The notes under the pieces: model-generated
The model's database searches: none
What the model was told of the DNA's origin: nothing
The model's input: only the letters and a program-made list of their open reading frames with translations
Shown here: one piece after another, positions 25,704 through 34,852 of the stretch
Position numbering within the stretch: position 1 is the stretch's first letter
Layout of the letters: each line of letters starts with the position of its first letter
Source of the DNA: Treponema primitia ZAS-2
Lineage (GTDB): Bacteria > Spirochaetota > Spirochaetia > Treponematales > Breznakiellaceae
Assembly (NCBI RefSeq): GCF_000214375.1
Contig: NC_015578.1
Span: 1,984,001-2,048,000, forward strand
DNA: 64,000 bases
Reading direction: 5' to 3'
Translations under genes and position numbers: made by a program

Positions 25704-27113
25704 TCAATATTTTTTTAACGGTAAAAACAACGCCGGAATAATTGAAAACAAGGTGAAACAAATTGACACTATAAATATACGGTTATATGCGTTAATTATA
25801 TTTTCAAACGAATCGCCCAATGATATATAATGCTGAAACAGTATAGCTAAAATCGCCGTTCCAGATGCGCCGCCTATCTGCTGTAATATGCGTGTTGCTA
25901 TTGTACCATGTGAAATCTGGCTTTTTGCTAACCCGTCATACACGGATGCCATAATTGGTATAGAAAATCCTCCTAATCCTGCGCCACGTACCAATAAGGC
26001 CAGGATAAGAAATACCGATGTGGTCTTGTCAGTGGCAAATATAAAAGGGAGTGTGCCGATGGCAGCGATTATCAGGCTCACCATCACCACAAAACGCGCG
26101 CCTATCTGGTCTGTCAATTTACCCGCAGCGCCTCTTGTTAATAACATTCCCACACCCTGGGGGGCAAGCATGAGGCCGGCGGCTAGTGCAGTCTCGTTTC
26201 TAACTTGCTGAAAAAATAAGGGTAAAATAAACAATGTCCCTGTGGTGATGAAGCCTGATACAAAAAGCAGAAGTGATGATGAAGAAAAACTTTTGAGCGC
26301 AAAAAGGCGTACATCAATAACACATTCATTTTTTGTCTTTAATGAATACATGACAAAGTAGATAACGCATACTACCCCTGCAATAATCGGAATGAATACC
26401 CCCATACTTGTAAACCCGAGGGCCGACCGCATTTTTGAAATGCCGAAAATAAGAAAAATAAAGGCGCCTGACAAAAGTAGTATGCCGACACTGTCTAATG
26501 GTTGTTTGCTGTTTATTGGATCTATTTTTGGTAATTTCAATGACAGCAACAGCGCAATTATGCAAATAGGAATATTTACATAAAAAAGAACACGCCAGGG
26601 AAGATTATTTACCAGAAAACCGCCTAAAACAGGGCCTAAGATTGGAATAATTAATGTAGGAATACCAAGAATCGCCATTAAACTGCCTAATTTTTGTCCG
26701 CCTGAATACTGGATAAGCGTTGTCTGCAATGTAGGCAGCATAATACCCGCGCCAATTCCCTGTACGATTCTAAAAACAATCAAACTTTCGATATTCCATG
26801 CCAATGAAGCAAGCACGGAACCTAAAAAAAATATTACAAGCGCCGTTATGTATACTTTTTTGACGCTGAACCGATTATCAAGCCAGCCGGCAAAAGGCAC
26901 CGCAATGCCCAATGATAAAATATATGCCGTAGTAACCCATTGCACTATAGAAATAGAACTATGCAATTCAGCCGAAATGGTTTTTATGGCCACATTTACT
27001 ATGGTTGAATCCAATGCGGGTGCGAATATTCCTAAGACCATAATCAAGGCAATTTTGAGTAATTTCGGATTGAGTTTTTCGTCCGGTGATTTATTGTTTT
27101 TCACCAGCTGCAC
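25704..27113 (-). CDS. MFS drug-export permease, DHA2 (EmrB/QacA) type
   Basis: 469 aa with about 14 hydrophobic helices. FAPALDSTIVNVAIKTIS is the DHA2 motif D1 (LDxTIVNVALP), SIVQWVTTAYILSLGIAVPF motif C-like, and AGWLDNRFSVKKVY motif A. GTG start at 27113. Clearly more AT-rich than its neighbours and followed by no partner fusion protein, suggesting acquisition. It likely exports a drug or toxic metabolite by proton antiport; the substrate is unknown. A palindrome upstream suggests repressor control. Confidence 0.9.
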   Translation of the reverse strand: MQLVKNNKSPDEKLNPKLLKIALIMVLGIFAPALDSTIVNVAIKTISAELHSSISIVQWVTTAYILSLGIAVPFAGWLDNRFSVKKVYITALVIFFLGSVLASLAWNIESLIVFRIVQGIGAGIMLPTLQTTLIQYSGGQKLGSLMAILGIPTLIIPILGPVLGGFLVNNLPWRVLFYVNIPICIIALLLSLKLPKIDPINSKQPLDSVGILLLSGAFIFLIFGISKMRSALGFTSMGVFIPIIAGVVCVIYFVMYSLKTKNECVIDVRLFALKSFSSSSLLLFVSGFITTGTLFILPLFFQQVRNETALAAGLMLAPQGVGMLLTRGAAGKLTDQIGARFVVMVSLIIAAIGTLPFIFATDKTTSVFLILALLVRGAGLGGFSIPIMASVYDGLAKSQISHGTIATRILQQIGGASGTAILAILFQHYISLGDSFENIINAYNRIFIVSICFTLFSIIPALFLPLKKY

Positions 27114-27130
27114 ATCCTTGGCTTATGAAA

Positions 27131-27160
27131 TTTATAAGAATCATTAACGTTTCTTATAAA
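27131..27160 (-). promoter_or_regulatory. Palindromic operator candidate upstream of MFS gene
   Basis: Perfect inverted repeat TTTATAAGAA / TTCTTATAAA with a 10-bp spacer, 18 bp upstream of the MFS start. Size and placement fit a TetR- or MarR-type repressor site; no regulator gene is adjacent. Confidence 0.5.
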
Positions 27161-27342
27161 GAATATACACTAAGCTTTTTAATAAGGGCAATAGGGAGAA
27201 ACGAAATGAGATTTTATTGAAAAAAATCAGTTCCCGTATTATTTTTTGCCCTTTGATTTGCTGCGTTATGAGATTCGTCCCACCGTGATCCAGCTTGCAT
27301 TTTTTTTAAAACCGTGATATAATAACCAAAAGGAGCTGACCC

Positions 27343-27795
27343 ATGGCCATTGTCTATGATTCCGAATTATGCCTGCCAGCTTCCCTGGAAAGCCTTGACA
27401 CGGTAATGGATTGGGTTACAAAAAAAATGGACCATGAACAGTGCCCGCGAAAAATACAGAACCATGTTGCGGTGGTCACGGAAGAATTGTTCGTGAATAT
27501 CTGCCATTATGCCTACGCCGCCGGGGTGGGACAGGCGGTTATCCGGCTTGCTTTTAAGGATCACAGTATTTATATGCAATTTGAGGATTCAGGCATTCCT
27601 TTTAATCCTTTGGAACACAGCGCGCCTGATATAAAAGTCGGTATAGAGGATCAGCAGATCGGTGGGCTCGGAATTCATATAGTAAGGAAATGGATGGATT
27701 CTGTCAGTTACGAAAGGACAGGCGAAAAAAATATTCTCACCCTACGCAAATCAACCAACCCCGCCGCAGAGCAGCCGGGGCTGGTTGTTCTTTAG
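27343..27795 (+). CDS. RsbW-like serine kinase / anti-sigma ATPase
   Basis: 150 aa GHKL ATPase. EELFVNICHYAY is the N-box, FEDSGIPFNPLE the G1 box and GGLGIHIVRKWMDSVSYERT the G2/G3 region. AAGGAG precedes the ATG and TATAAT lies about 25 bp further up. These proteins bind a sigma factor or target and phosphorylate a STAS antagonist. The STAS gene follows 66 bp later and a SpoIIE-type phosphatase lies beyond, making a complete partner-switch set; no sigma factor is seen nearby. Confidence 0.88.
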   Translation: MAIVYDSELCLPASLESLDTVMDWVTKKMDHEQCPRKIQNHVAVVTEELFVNICHYAYAAGVGQAVIRLAFKDHSIYMQFEDSGIPFNPLEHSAPDIKVGIEDQQIGGLGIHIVRKWMDSVSYERTGEKNILTLRKSTNPAAEQPGLVVL

Positions 27796-27861
27796 AGGTA
27801 TTGGACTCGGGTATGTACACTCGCCACGAATCAATTACCAACATAATTCAGGAGAATTAAT

Positions 27862-28434
27862 ATGGAGATACTAGAGGTTCAAAGTGGAACGAAACTTGTT
27901 CTCTTTATAAAAGGCAGACTGGATGCCAATGAGGGGGATCTGTTACAAAAACGGTTCAAACAGATTAAAATTATGACCACCGATCTGACCCTGGATCTTT
28001 CGGAACTGAAATTTCTTTCAAGCGCGGGGATTAGGGTAATTATCACCATCATGAAAGAGATGAACGCCAAGAAGGGCACATTCGCCATTAGTAAAATTAG
28101 CCCCGAGGTACGGGAAATTTTTAATGTGGTCGGCCTTATCGATCTTTTTGTGCAGGATGAAAAATATGTGATTGTGGTAAAGGAAAAAACAGAAAAAAAA
28201 GCAGTTTTAACCATATCCGGCAATCCGGATCTAAAGTCCGGCCGGGATCTCAGCGACCATATCAAGGAATTGCAGGCACAGGGGATCACAGAATTTGTAC
28301 TTGATATGAGCGGGATAACTACCACCACCCCAAAATTTGAAGAAAAATTAATTGAAATTGAAAAGGAAACAGAGAAAAAAAGCAAATTGACCGTATTAAG
28401 ACCCCCGGAACCGCCGCCAATAGTACCGCTATAA
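27862..28434 (+). CDS. Double STAS-domain anti-sigma antagonist
   Basis: 190 aa. The first STAS domain (residues 1-105) has TLDLSELKFLSSAGIRVIIT with the phosphorylatable Ser in the SSAG loop. The second (about 110-170, VLTISGNPDLKSGRDLSDHI, VLDMSGITTTTPKF) keeps the fold pattern but lacks the SSAG site. The C-terminus is Pro-rich. In partner switching the unphosphorylated form binds the kinase and frees its target. A tandem STAS with one degenerate domain is unusual. Confidence 0.85.
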   Translation: MEILEVQSGTKLVLFIKGRLDANEGDLLQKRFKQIKIMTTDLTLDLSELKFLSSAGIRVIITIMKEMNAKKGTFAISKISPEVREIFNVVGLIDLFVQDEKYVIVVKEKTEKKAVLTISGNPDLKSGRDLSDHIKELQAQGITEFVLDMSGITTTTPKFEEKLIEIEKETEKKSKLTVLRPPEPPPIVPL

Positions 28435-28459
28435 CTCGATTGGTTTTTAGAGCTTCCTT

Positions 28460-30028
28460 TTACTTGTAGTAGATCGCCAGGGAGGTAATATCATCTGACT
28501 GTTCGGTGCCTGATACAAATTCAGCGATATCATTCCGTATGGCAGTGTCAAATTCTTGGGGCAATAAATCTCGGTATCGGTTGGCGGATTCAAGGAAGCG
28601 GTCGTTGCCCCATTGTTCTTCAAGGGAATTCATGGCTTCATTGATGCCATCGGTATACAGATACAGCCTGTCACCGGAATGAAATTCTATCTCGCAAAGC
28701 TGGTATTCCGATGCTTCCAGCATTCCCAGGGGGATGCCTTTTTTTAGTTCCATAAAACGGTAGGGCCCGTTATTCTGCGAAATGAGCGGCTTATTATGCC
28801 CTGCATTGGCATAGGCCATCTTTCCGGTTTCCAAGTCAAGGCATACAAGCAAAACAGTAACAAACATACTCAGGGTATTATCCTCGCTGAGCTGATCATT
28901 TACCTCCCTAAGGGCGGAAGCCGGATCAAGGCCCCGAAGCATCTTTGCCTTAATAAGGGTTTTTGCGATCACCATAAAAAGGGCCGCAGGGACGCCCTTC
29001 CCGCTTACATCAGCGATCACAAATACTGCTCTGGTTTCTTCATCATTCAGGTAGAAAAAATCATAAAAATCACCCCCAACCTGTTTTGCGGGGATCATCT
29101 TGGCAAAGAGCGCTAGCCACTTATGACTGGTAAATTTCGGGAATATTTTTGGCAGCATATCATTCTGGATTTCCGAGGCGATAGAAAGCTCGGTGTTTAT
29201 CCGTTCTTTTTCGGCAGTTATCCTGCTGATATTTTCTATGTGGGTTTTTATATCTGCGGTCATTTTATTAAAGGCATTTCCCAGCTCGGCTATTTCATCC
29301 TTGCCTTTTATGATAATTTTACTGTCCAGGTCACCGGCGCCTATATGCCGTACATTTTCTGCAAGCCGGGCAATAGGCTTTGTCAGGGACAAGGAAAGGA
29401 TAAAGGAAAAAATCCCCGCCAGGATAAGTACCGGGATAAGGGACAGGGAAAGCGCAATAATAGCATTTTGCTCCAGCCGCCTTACAAAGCTTGTTTCAAA
29501 ATCCAGGCCCAAAATACCGGAAACGGCGCCATCTTTCATAATAGGTAAATAAGCAGAAATGGCGGAGCCGTATTCATTGACAACAGGTTTATCCGCAATC
29601 TGCAGTATCTGTGTTTTATATGCGATATCCATATCTTTCCCGATATAATCCGGATCGTAGAGAATATCAATGGTATCTTCATTCATTTCAGGAGTCCAGT
29701 CCGAGGCCAGCAAAAAACGGTACCGGTCCCCCACCTTTTCCATGTAATAGATGTACAGCATATTAAACGAATCTGCTGTCTGATTAAACAGTTCAACCTT
29801 AGCCCAAAAATCAGGGGACCGCTCTCTGGCTTCTTTAAAAAGGGTCTCCGTATCGGCCAATTCGGGCATCAGTTTTTGTACCAGCGCCGCCGTATCCGCG
29901 AGGGTTGTGCGGTAGCTGTTTTTTATATAATTGTGATAGCGGGAATACATCAAAACCCCGAGGCCTAAAGAAACAATAATACCTAATCCACTGATAAAAA
30001 TAAAAAAACGTACTTTCAGGCTTTTCAT
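28460..30028 (-). CDS. Membrane SpoIIE/RsbU-type serine phosphatase with HAMP domain
   Basis: 522 aa. N-terminal helix (FIFISGLGIIVSLGLGVLMY), extracytoplasmic sensor region of ~150 residues, second helix near residue 195, HAMP domain (PIARLAENVRHIGAGDLDSK), coiled coil, then the PP2C-like domain: GGDFYDFF, VIADVSGKGVPAALFM, YLYTDGINEAMN and SDDITSLAIYY, all metal-binding Asp present. Expected to dephosphorylate a STAS protein, plausibly the convergent neighbour. Last gene of the murG-cvpA-holB run, 12 bp after holB. Confidence 0.93.
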   Translation of the reverse strand: MKSLKVRFFIFISGLGIIVSLGLGVLMYSRYHNYIKNSYRTTLADTAALVQKLMPELADTETLFKEARERSPDFWAKVELFNQTADSFNMLYIYYMEKVGDRYRFLLASDWTPEMNEDTIDILYDPDYIGKDMDIAYKTQILQIADKPVVNEYGSAISAYLPIMKDGAVSGILGLDFETSFVRRLEQNAIIALSLSLIPVLILAGIFSFILSLSLTKPIARLAENVRHIGAGDLDSKIIIKGKDEIAELGNAFNKMTADIKTHIENISRITAEKERINTELSIASEIQNDMLPKIFPKFTSHKWLALFAKMIPAKQVGGDFYDFFYLNDEETRAVFVIADVSGKGVPAALFMVIAKTLIKAKMLRGLDPASALREVNDQLSEDNTLSMFVTVLLVCLDLETGKMAYANAGHNKPLISQNNGPYRFMELKKGIPLGMLEASEYQLCEIEFHSGDRLYLYTDGINEAMNSLEEQWGNDRFLESANRYRDLLPQEFDTAIRNDIAEFVSGTEQSDDITSLAIYYK

Positions 30029-30040
30029 TGATCTGTCTCC

Positions 30041-31408
30041 TTAAGTGAATAGGGGAGAACCGTAATTAGCCATGGCTTTCCGGAGTTCCGTGGCAAGCTG
30101 GTCCAGGATCAGGGGTACGCTGAGATTAGTACCCAGGGCGATCTCCGCCTCCTGCACCGCCTTCCGCCATATTTCCCTGCAGGCGATGGAGCCCCCTTCA
30201 GGGGGAAGGCCCTTGAGGCTTTCGCCGCTCACCCCCAGGAGGAGGGCCAGAAAGCGGCTGAACTGGCTGCGGATACCAAAATTGTCCGCCCCCGCCATGA
30301 TCGCCACCACAAGTCCTCCCGTGTCTTCCCGGGGCCGCCCCAGGCCCGCAGCCTCCGCAATGGGGGCGCTGTATTTGCCCAGGGCGACGATGGCTTCGCT
30401 TAAGGGTGCCCCTGAACGTTTCAGGAGCAGCGCCGCGCCCCGGGCAACCGAGGCGGTGAAGAGGGCAGCCAGGGGATAGAGGGTTTCCCCAGAGACCGGG
30501 AGGAAGGACTCCAGGTAAGTTTGGATGAGTCCCTCTTTTCCGGCGGGTGTAAAGGCGCCATCCCGGAATACCTGGCGTATTACCTTGAGCTCCGTATCAC
30601 TATCCCGGCGGGTAAAACTGTAGGGCCTGAGCCTTGACAGGATAGTGGGAAGTAGCCCCCCATGGTGGGCGGTGGTGAGTACTATGGATACTGTTTCCGG
30701 GGGTTCCTCCAAAATTTTCAGCAGGGAATTCCGGGCGCCGTCCTGCATACGGTCAGCATTTTCAATTACCAGGAGCTTCCGTTTGCCCTGGGGGGCCAGG
30801 CGGCTCCAGTAAGCGGCCCGGCGTATCTGGGCCACCGGTATAAGCTCCCCCATACCTTCGGCTTCCAGTTTGTAGGCATCTTTCAGCACCGAATCTACGG
30901 CCTTTTTCAGGGCCTCAGGATCGGGATCGCCTTCCCCGGCAGTATCGCTGTTAGCTGCCGCAGTGAGGTCCAATTCTTCCAGGCCCTCCTCCAGGGACTG
31001 GATCAGGGGGTTCAGCTTGCTGATTTTCGGGTCATCTTCCCAGAGGACCGGGGAAAAACGAGCCAGCAGTTTTCGTACCGACCGGATAAAGAGGAATTTT
31101 GCCCCAGCTATCCGGGGGTTCCGCAAAAATGCTGCGGCAGAAGCGGCGGTTTCCTCAGAAAAGGGCCTGGGTCCCAGGAGGAGCAGATCAGGGTGGAGCA
31201 GCAGGCGGTGATGAGCGCAGGCCGAGCAGGAACAGTTCCAGGGCGCCCCAGAGTTTTCACAGGACAGGATACGCCCCAGTTCCAGGGCGGCGCTGCCCTT
31301 GCCCGAGGCAGGGGGGCCCGAGAACAGCATGGACGGGGCCAGGACGCCCCCTGCAATATCCGATGCCAGCAGATTTATTACCGGCTGGCCAAGTATATTT
31401 TCAAACAC
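30041..31408 (-). CDS. holB: DNA polymerase III clamp-loader subunit delta prime
   Basis: 455 aa, longer than typical HolB. P-loop-like LFSGPPASGKGSAALELGRI, a zinc-type Cys cluster (CENSGAPWNCSCSACAHH), and the sensor region LEEPPETVSIVLTTAHHGGL followed by LPTILSRLRPYSF, which is diagnostic for DnaX/HolB proteins. An acidic insert lies at about residues 140-175 (SLEEGLEELDLTAAANSDTA). Its start overlaps the cvpA stop by 8 bp. Confidence 0.9.
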   Translation of the reverse strand: MFENILGQPVINLLASDIAGGVLAPSMLFSGPPASGKGSAALELGRILSCENSGAPWNCSCSACAHHRLLLHPDLLLLGPRPFSEETAASAAAFLRNPRIAGAKFLFIRSVRKLLARFSPVLWEDDPKISKLNPLIQSLEEGLEELDLTAAANSDTAGEGDPDPEALKKAVDSVLKDAYKLEAEGMGELIPVAQIRRAAYWSRLAPQGKRKLLVIENADRMQDGARNSLLKILEEPPETVSIVLTTAHHGGLLPTILSRLRPYSFTRRDSDTELKVIRQVFRDGAFTPAGKEGLIQTYLESFLPVSGETLYPLAALFTASVARGAALLLKRSGAPLSEAIVALGKYSAPIAEAAGLGRPREDTGGLVVAIMAGADNFGIRSQFSRFLALLLGVSGESLKGLPPEGGSIACREIWRKAVQEAEIALGTNLSVPLILDQLATELRKAMANYGSPLFT

Positions 31409-31901
31409 CCAATACCTCCGGAAGGTCAGGCACGGGGAGCCGCAGCTCCCCTACCAGAGAGCTAAGCAGCTTTGCAAAGAAACTATTTACCAAAAGGGAT
31501 TCGGGGTTAAAAAGGGGCTGTATGTTGATAATGAAAAGGATCACGCACACCAGGAGCAGCCCTTCCAAAAGACCTAGGACAAAGCCCAGGGCCTGATCAA
31601 GCCCACCCAGGTTTATGCGGGAGATAATATCATAGATGATACGCTCCAGCAGTTTTATTGCAAAAAAAACAATGGCAAACAGGGCGGCGAAGGCGATCAA
31701 CTCCGGCAGCACTTGCATGTCAGCCAGTATTTTGGTGCGGACAAAAGCTGCCCCGGGTTTATAAAAAAGAACAGCGGTCAGGAAACCCAGTACCAGTGAA
31801 GCCATGGACATGATTTCCTTGACAAACCCCCGGAGGGCGCAGCGGAAGACCATAATCAGAATCAAAACAATAAACACTATGTCGATGATTGCCAATTTCA
31901 T
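31401..31901 (-). CDS. CvpA-family membrane protein
   Basis: 166 aa with four hydrophobic helices (IIDIVFIVLILIMVFRCALR, MSMASLVLGFLTAVLFYK, ELIAFAALFAIVFFAIKLLE, ALGFVLGLLEGLLLVCVILF). RGFVKEIMSMASLVLGF and LGGLDQALGFVLGLLEGL are typical CvpA patterns. Homologues are linked to colicin V export, envelope stress or cell division; none is demonstrated here. Start overlaps the murG stop as ATGA. Confidence 0.88.
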   Translation of the reverse strand: MKLAIIDIVFIVLILIMVFRCALRGFVKEIMSMASLVLGFLTAVLFYKPGAAFVRTKILADMQVLPELIAFAALFAIVFFAIKLLERIIYDIISRINLGGLDQALGFVLGLLEGLLLVCVILFIINIQPLFNPESLLVNSFFAKLLSSLVGELRLPVPDLPEVLGV

Positions 31902-33055
31902 TCTTCGCCCTTTACCCTTGACAGTATTTCTTGGGCGATTATCAGCGCCCCGTCCTGATCACCCAAACGCCTTGACGCGGCGGCCATGGCATTCCGTCCT
32001 TCGGCATCCTCCGCCAGGGATGCTACGGTCTCCGCCAGAAGCGATACTACTTGCAACGAAGTTCCCCGCGCAATTTTACTGCTATCCCCGCCGCCCTGTA
32101 TTACCCGGGCAGCCCCGGCTTTTTTAAAAAACTCAGCGTTTTCCACCTGGTCCCCCCGGGTGCCGGAACCGCTCAGGGGGATGAGCACCATGGGCTTTCC
32201 CGCCACCGCGCTTTCCCAGACCGTGCCTGCCCCGCTGCGACCCAGGACCAGTTCCGCCGCAGCCAGCACCTGGGACATCTCCTCCCGGATATAAGCGTAG
32301 GGAAGGTAGCGCCCCTCAGGGATGCCGCGCTCCGCAGGAACGTTAAGCTTTCCGGGCGGCGGCAGCTCGGCTTTTGGCCCGATCTGGTGCACCACCGTAT
32401 AGTATTGGGTAAGCCGGGGCAAGCTTTCCCAAACCAGCTCGTTGATCTCCCGGGCGCCCTGGCTGCCCCCCAAAACCAGAAGGATCCGCTCCTGGGGCCC
32501 CACCCCCAAAAAGGCCCGGCCCGCCTCAGCATCGGCGTTATGGAAACCGGGCCGCACCGGGTTCCCGGCCACAACGAGCTTGGACCGCTGGGCCGGGGGA
32601 AAAAAGGCCGCCGTGTCCTGGTAGGCGATAAAAATCCGTTCCGCGAAACGGGCGTTGATCCTGGTGGCAAGCCCCGGGCTGTAGTCCGATTCGTGGGTAA
32701 ACACCGGGATACCCAGGGATGCGGCAGCGGCGACAGGGGGTACGCTGACAAAGCCCCCCTTGGAAAAAAGCAGAGCGGGCTTTTCCCTCTTCAATATAGC
32801 GCGGGTCGCCAGAAAACCAAGGCCAATTTTGAAAATATCCGAGAAATTTTTCAGGGAAAAGTACCGCCTGAGCTTTCCCGAGGGGACACCGAAAAATTCC
32901 AGCCCCGCATCCTCAAGGATGGAGCGGTCCATGCCGGCGGCGGCGCCTATCCAGAATATGCGGCAGGGCAAAAGTTTCCCCAGGGCTGCGGCTACGGCCA
33001 GGCCGGGGTAAATATGCCCCCCGGTGCCGCCGCCGGTAAAGGCGATAGATACCAT
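31898..33055 (-). CDS. murG: Undecaprenyl-PP-MurNAc-pentapeptide GlcNAc transferase
   Basis: 385 aa GT28 glycosyltransferase making lipid II. N-terminal FTGGGTGGHIYPGLAVAAAL (G-loop), LVLGGSQGAREIN (second G-loop), and the UDP-GlcNAc site LGRSGAGTVWESAVAGKPMV. Near the C-terminus, SSKIARGTSLQVVSLLAE includes the dispersed repeat (32049-32073), apparently an in-frame insertion in a helical region. Upstream of cvpA with a 4-bp overlap. Confidence 0.95.
   Translation of the reverse strand: MVSIAFTGGGTGGHIYPGLAVAAALGKLLPCRIFWIGAAAGMDRSILEDAGLEFFGVPSGKLRRYFSLKNFSDIFKIGLGFLATRAILKREKPALLFSKGGFVSVPPVAAAASLGIPVFTHESDYSPGLATRINARFAERIFIAYQDTAAFFPPAQRSKLVVAGNPVRPGFHNADAEAGRAFLGVGPQERILLVLGGSQGAREINELVWESLPRLTQYYTVVHQIGPKAELPPPGKLNVPAERGIPEGRYLPYAYIREEMSQVLAAAELVLGRSGAGTVWESAVAGKPMVLIPLSGSGTRGDQVENAEFFKKAGAARVIQGGGDSSKIARGTSLQVVSLLAETVASLAEDAEGRNAMAAASRRLGDQDGALIIAQEILSRVKGEE
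32049..32073 (+). repeat. Dispersed intragenic repeat, copy 4 (in murG)
   Basis: ACTTG then CAACGAAGTTCCCCGCGCAA, matching the core of the hrpA and murI copies exactly. murG is on the minus strand and reads it as IARGTSLQV. The copy is on the plus strand like all the others. Confidence 0.85.
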
Positions 33056-33125
33056 TATTAGAAACTAGTCGATTTTCCGGTTTTCCGCAATCGGGATTTA
33101 CCGGGAATGCCCCTTATCAGAAACT

Positions 33126-33689
33126 TCAAGCCGCCTTAAACCGCAGCACCCACCGGGCAAAGGCATCAGCATAGTTTTTCAGAAAATCCCGGGAACTCTT
33201 ATTGGAAATTTCCCCCTGATCATCGAAAAGTGAAGCCACCTCGCCTATATAAGCTTCCGGCTGCTGCATGAGGAAGATGTTCAGAAAAACCATGGCCTGC
33301 CTGAGCTGGTGATTAGCCCCGAAGCCGCCCATTTTGCCGATGGAAACGCTGATGATGGCCCCGGGTTTGTTATTCCAGATATTATGCCCATAGGGCCTGG
33401 AGCCTATGTCCAGGGCGTTTTTCAGCACCGGAGGTATGGAACGGTTGTATTCGGGAGTAATAAAAAGCAGCCCGTCCAGCATCTTAACCTCCTGCCTAAA
33501 AAAACTATATTCCCCCGGAGGATTTCCAAAATCATCAAAATCCTGGTTGTACATTGCCAGGCTGCCGATTTCCACGGGCACCATTTCAAATTCTTCGGGC
33601 ATCAGGGCGGAAACCGCCAGGGCTGTTTTTTTACAAAAGGAAGCTCTTCGCAAGCTGCCGGTAAAAACACCAATTTTTATTTTTTTCAT
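33126..33689 (-). CDS. NAD(P)H-dependent FMN reductase
   Basis: 187 aa flavodoxin-like fold. IGVFTGSLRRASFCKKTALA is the FMN phosphate-binding loop, LLFITPEYNRSIPPVLKNAL the family signature, and PGAIISVSIGKMGGFGANHQ the next loop. Likely reduces quinones, azo compounds or chromate using NAD(P)H; the true substrate is unknown. Monocistronic: 70 bp from murG, with the divergent gene 185 bp away. Confidence 0.92.
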   Translation of the reverse strand: MKKIKIGVFTGSLRRASFCKKTALAVSALMPEEFEMVPVEIGSLAMYNQDFDDFGNPPGEYSFFRQEVKMLDGLLFITPEYNRSIPPVLKNALDIGSRPYGHNIWNNKPGAIISVSIGKMGGFGANHQLRQAMVFLNIFLMQQPEAYIGEVASLFDDQGEISNKSSRDFLKNYADAFARWVLRFKAA

Positions 33690-33874
33690 ACTTACACTCT
33701 AATGTACCCGGTTTGAGTGTCTAGGAGTTTTTTTTGAGAAATTGTACTTTTATATGACAGGCAAACAAACGAGGCTTATTGCTAAGGTATTCATGCCGAT
33801 TTACCGATTATTGTAATATAGTACTGGGTTTTTAGAATCCCCGGAGGGGGCTAAATCCTCTCAAATGGAGTTTT

Positions 33875-34852
33875 GTGGTGAAACAGCGAAAAACTATATT
33901 CCTCGCCCTGGTTTTTTTCGCGGGGGTCTTCTCTGCCTCTGTTTATGCAGACATTGGGCTTAATATACGGTATTTTGATAAACGAATTTACTATGCCCAG
34001 GATGATCCTATTTTTGTGCAGGTAACCATTACCAATTCCGGACCCTATACTTACCGGTTCAAACTGGCGGATGACCGGGCCTTTTCTATTGATTTTGATA
34101 TCAGGACCATGTCCAACCTGACCGTAAACCCCGCAGAGATACTGGTCCGCCGGCGCTCCACCAGCCAGCAGGTGTTTTTCCGGGAAATTGCCGTGGAAAG
34201 CGGGGAATCCTTTTCCTTTGTGGAGGATCTGCGGAATTACGCAGAGCTGAGCCGTAGCGGCGCCTATGTGGTTCAGGCGCGGATGTATCCGGAATTGCTC
34301 CGGGACAATGGGAGCGCCGTTTCCCTGGATACCAACCGGGCAATGGAATCCAACCGGCTCAGCCTGAACTTACGGCCCCCCGCCCTGCCCGGGCCCGAGG
34401 GGATACTCCAAGCCCTGGATGTGGAAACCAACGCCAACCTGGTCAGGGAAAAACTAAGTCCCGATCAGGTAGTGAACTATATACTCAGCGCCCGCCAAAA
34501 GACCCAGTGGGAAAAATTCTTCCTGTACCTTGATCTGGAAGCCATGATAATCCGGGACTCGGTCCGCCAGCGTCAGTGGCTTGCGGAAAGCGAAGAGGGC
34601 CGGCGGCGTATGCTGGCCCGGTACCGGAAGGATCTGGAAGCGGAGATCACTGACGGCGATATTGCCACCATCCCCATGGAATTCCAGATCGAGCGTACCC
34701 AGTACTCCACCGAAGAGGGCACAGTTTCGGTACTGGAAAAATTTAAAACCGGAAATTATATTGAAAGGAAGCGGTACACCTACTATCTGCGCCGCAGGGA
34801 CGATGTATGGACCATCGTCGATTATACCGTATTAAATTTGGGGACTGAATGA
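33875..34852 (+). CDS. Secreted hypothetical protein upstream of PilZ gene
   Basis: 325 aa from the GTG at 33875, with GGAG at 33867-33870. Signal peptide (FLALVFFAGVFSASVYADIG) and predicted cleavage after VYA. The N-terminal half is beta-sandwich-like (IFVQVTITNSGPYTYRFKLA), the C-terminal part mixed (YSTEEGTVSVLEKFKTGNYI, RRRDDVWTIVDYTVL). No family recognised. It overlaps the PilZ gene by 4 bp (ATGA), so the two are coupled. Confidence 0.78.
   Translation: MVKQRKTIFLALVFFAGVFSASVYADIGLNIRYFDKRIYYAQDDPIFVQVTITNSGPYTYRFKLADDRAFSIDFDIRTMSNLTVNPAEILVRRRSTSQQVFFREIAVESGESFSFVEDLRNYAELSRSGAYVVQARMYPELLRDNGSAVSLDTNRAMESNRLSLNLRPPALPGPEGILQALDVETNANLVREKLSPDQVVNYILSARQKTQWEKFFLYLDLEAMIIRDSVRQRQWLAESEEGRRRMLARYRKDLEAEITDGDIATIPMEFQIERTQYSTEEGTVSVLEKFKTGNYIERKRYTYYLRRRDDVWTIVDYTVLNLGTE

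Noticed and set aside
32051-33061. Plus-strand frame of 336 codons antisense to murG
   Set aside because: Shadow of murG, which has all glycosyltransferase motifs on the minus strand.
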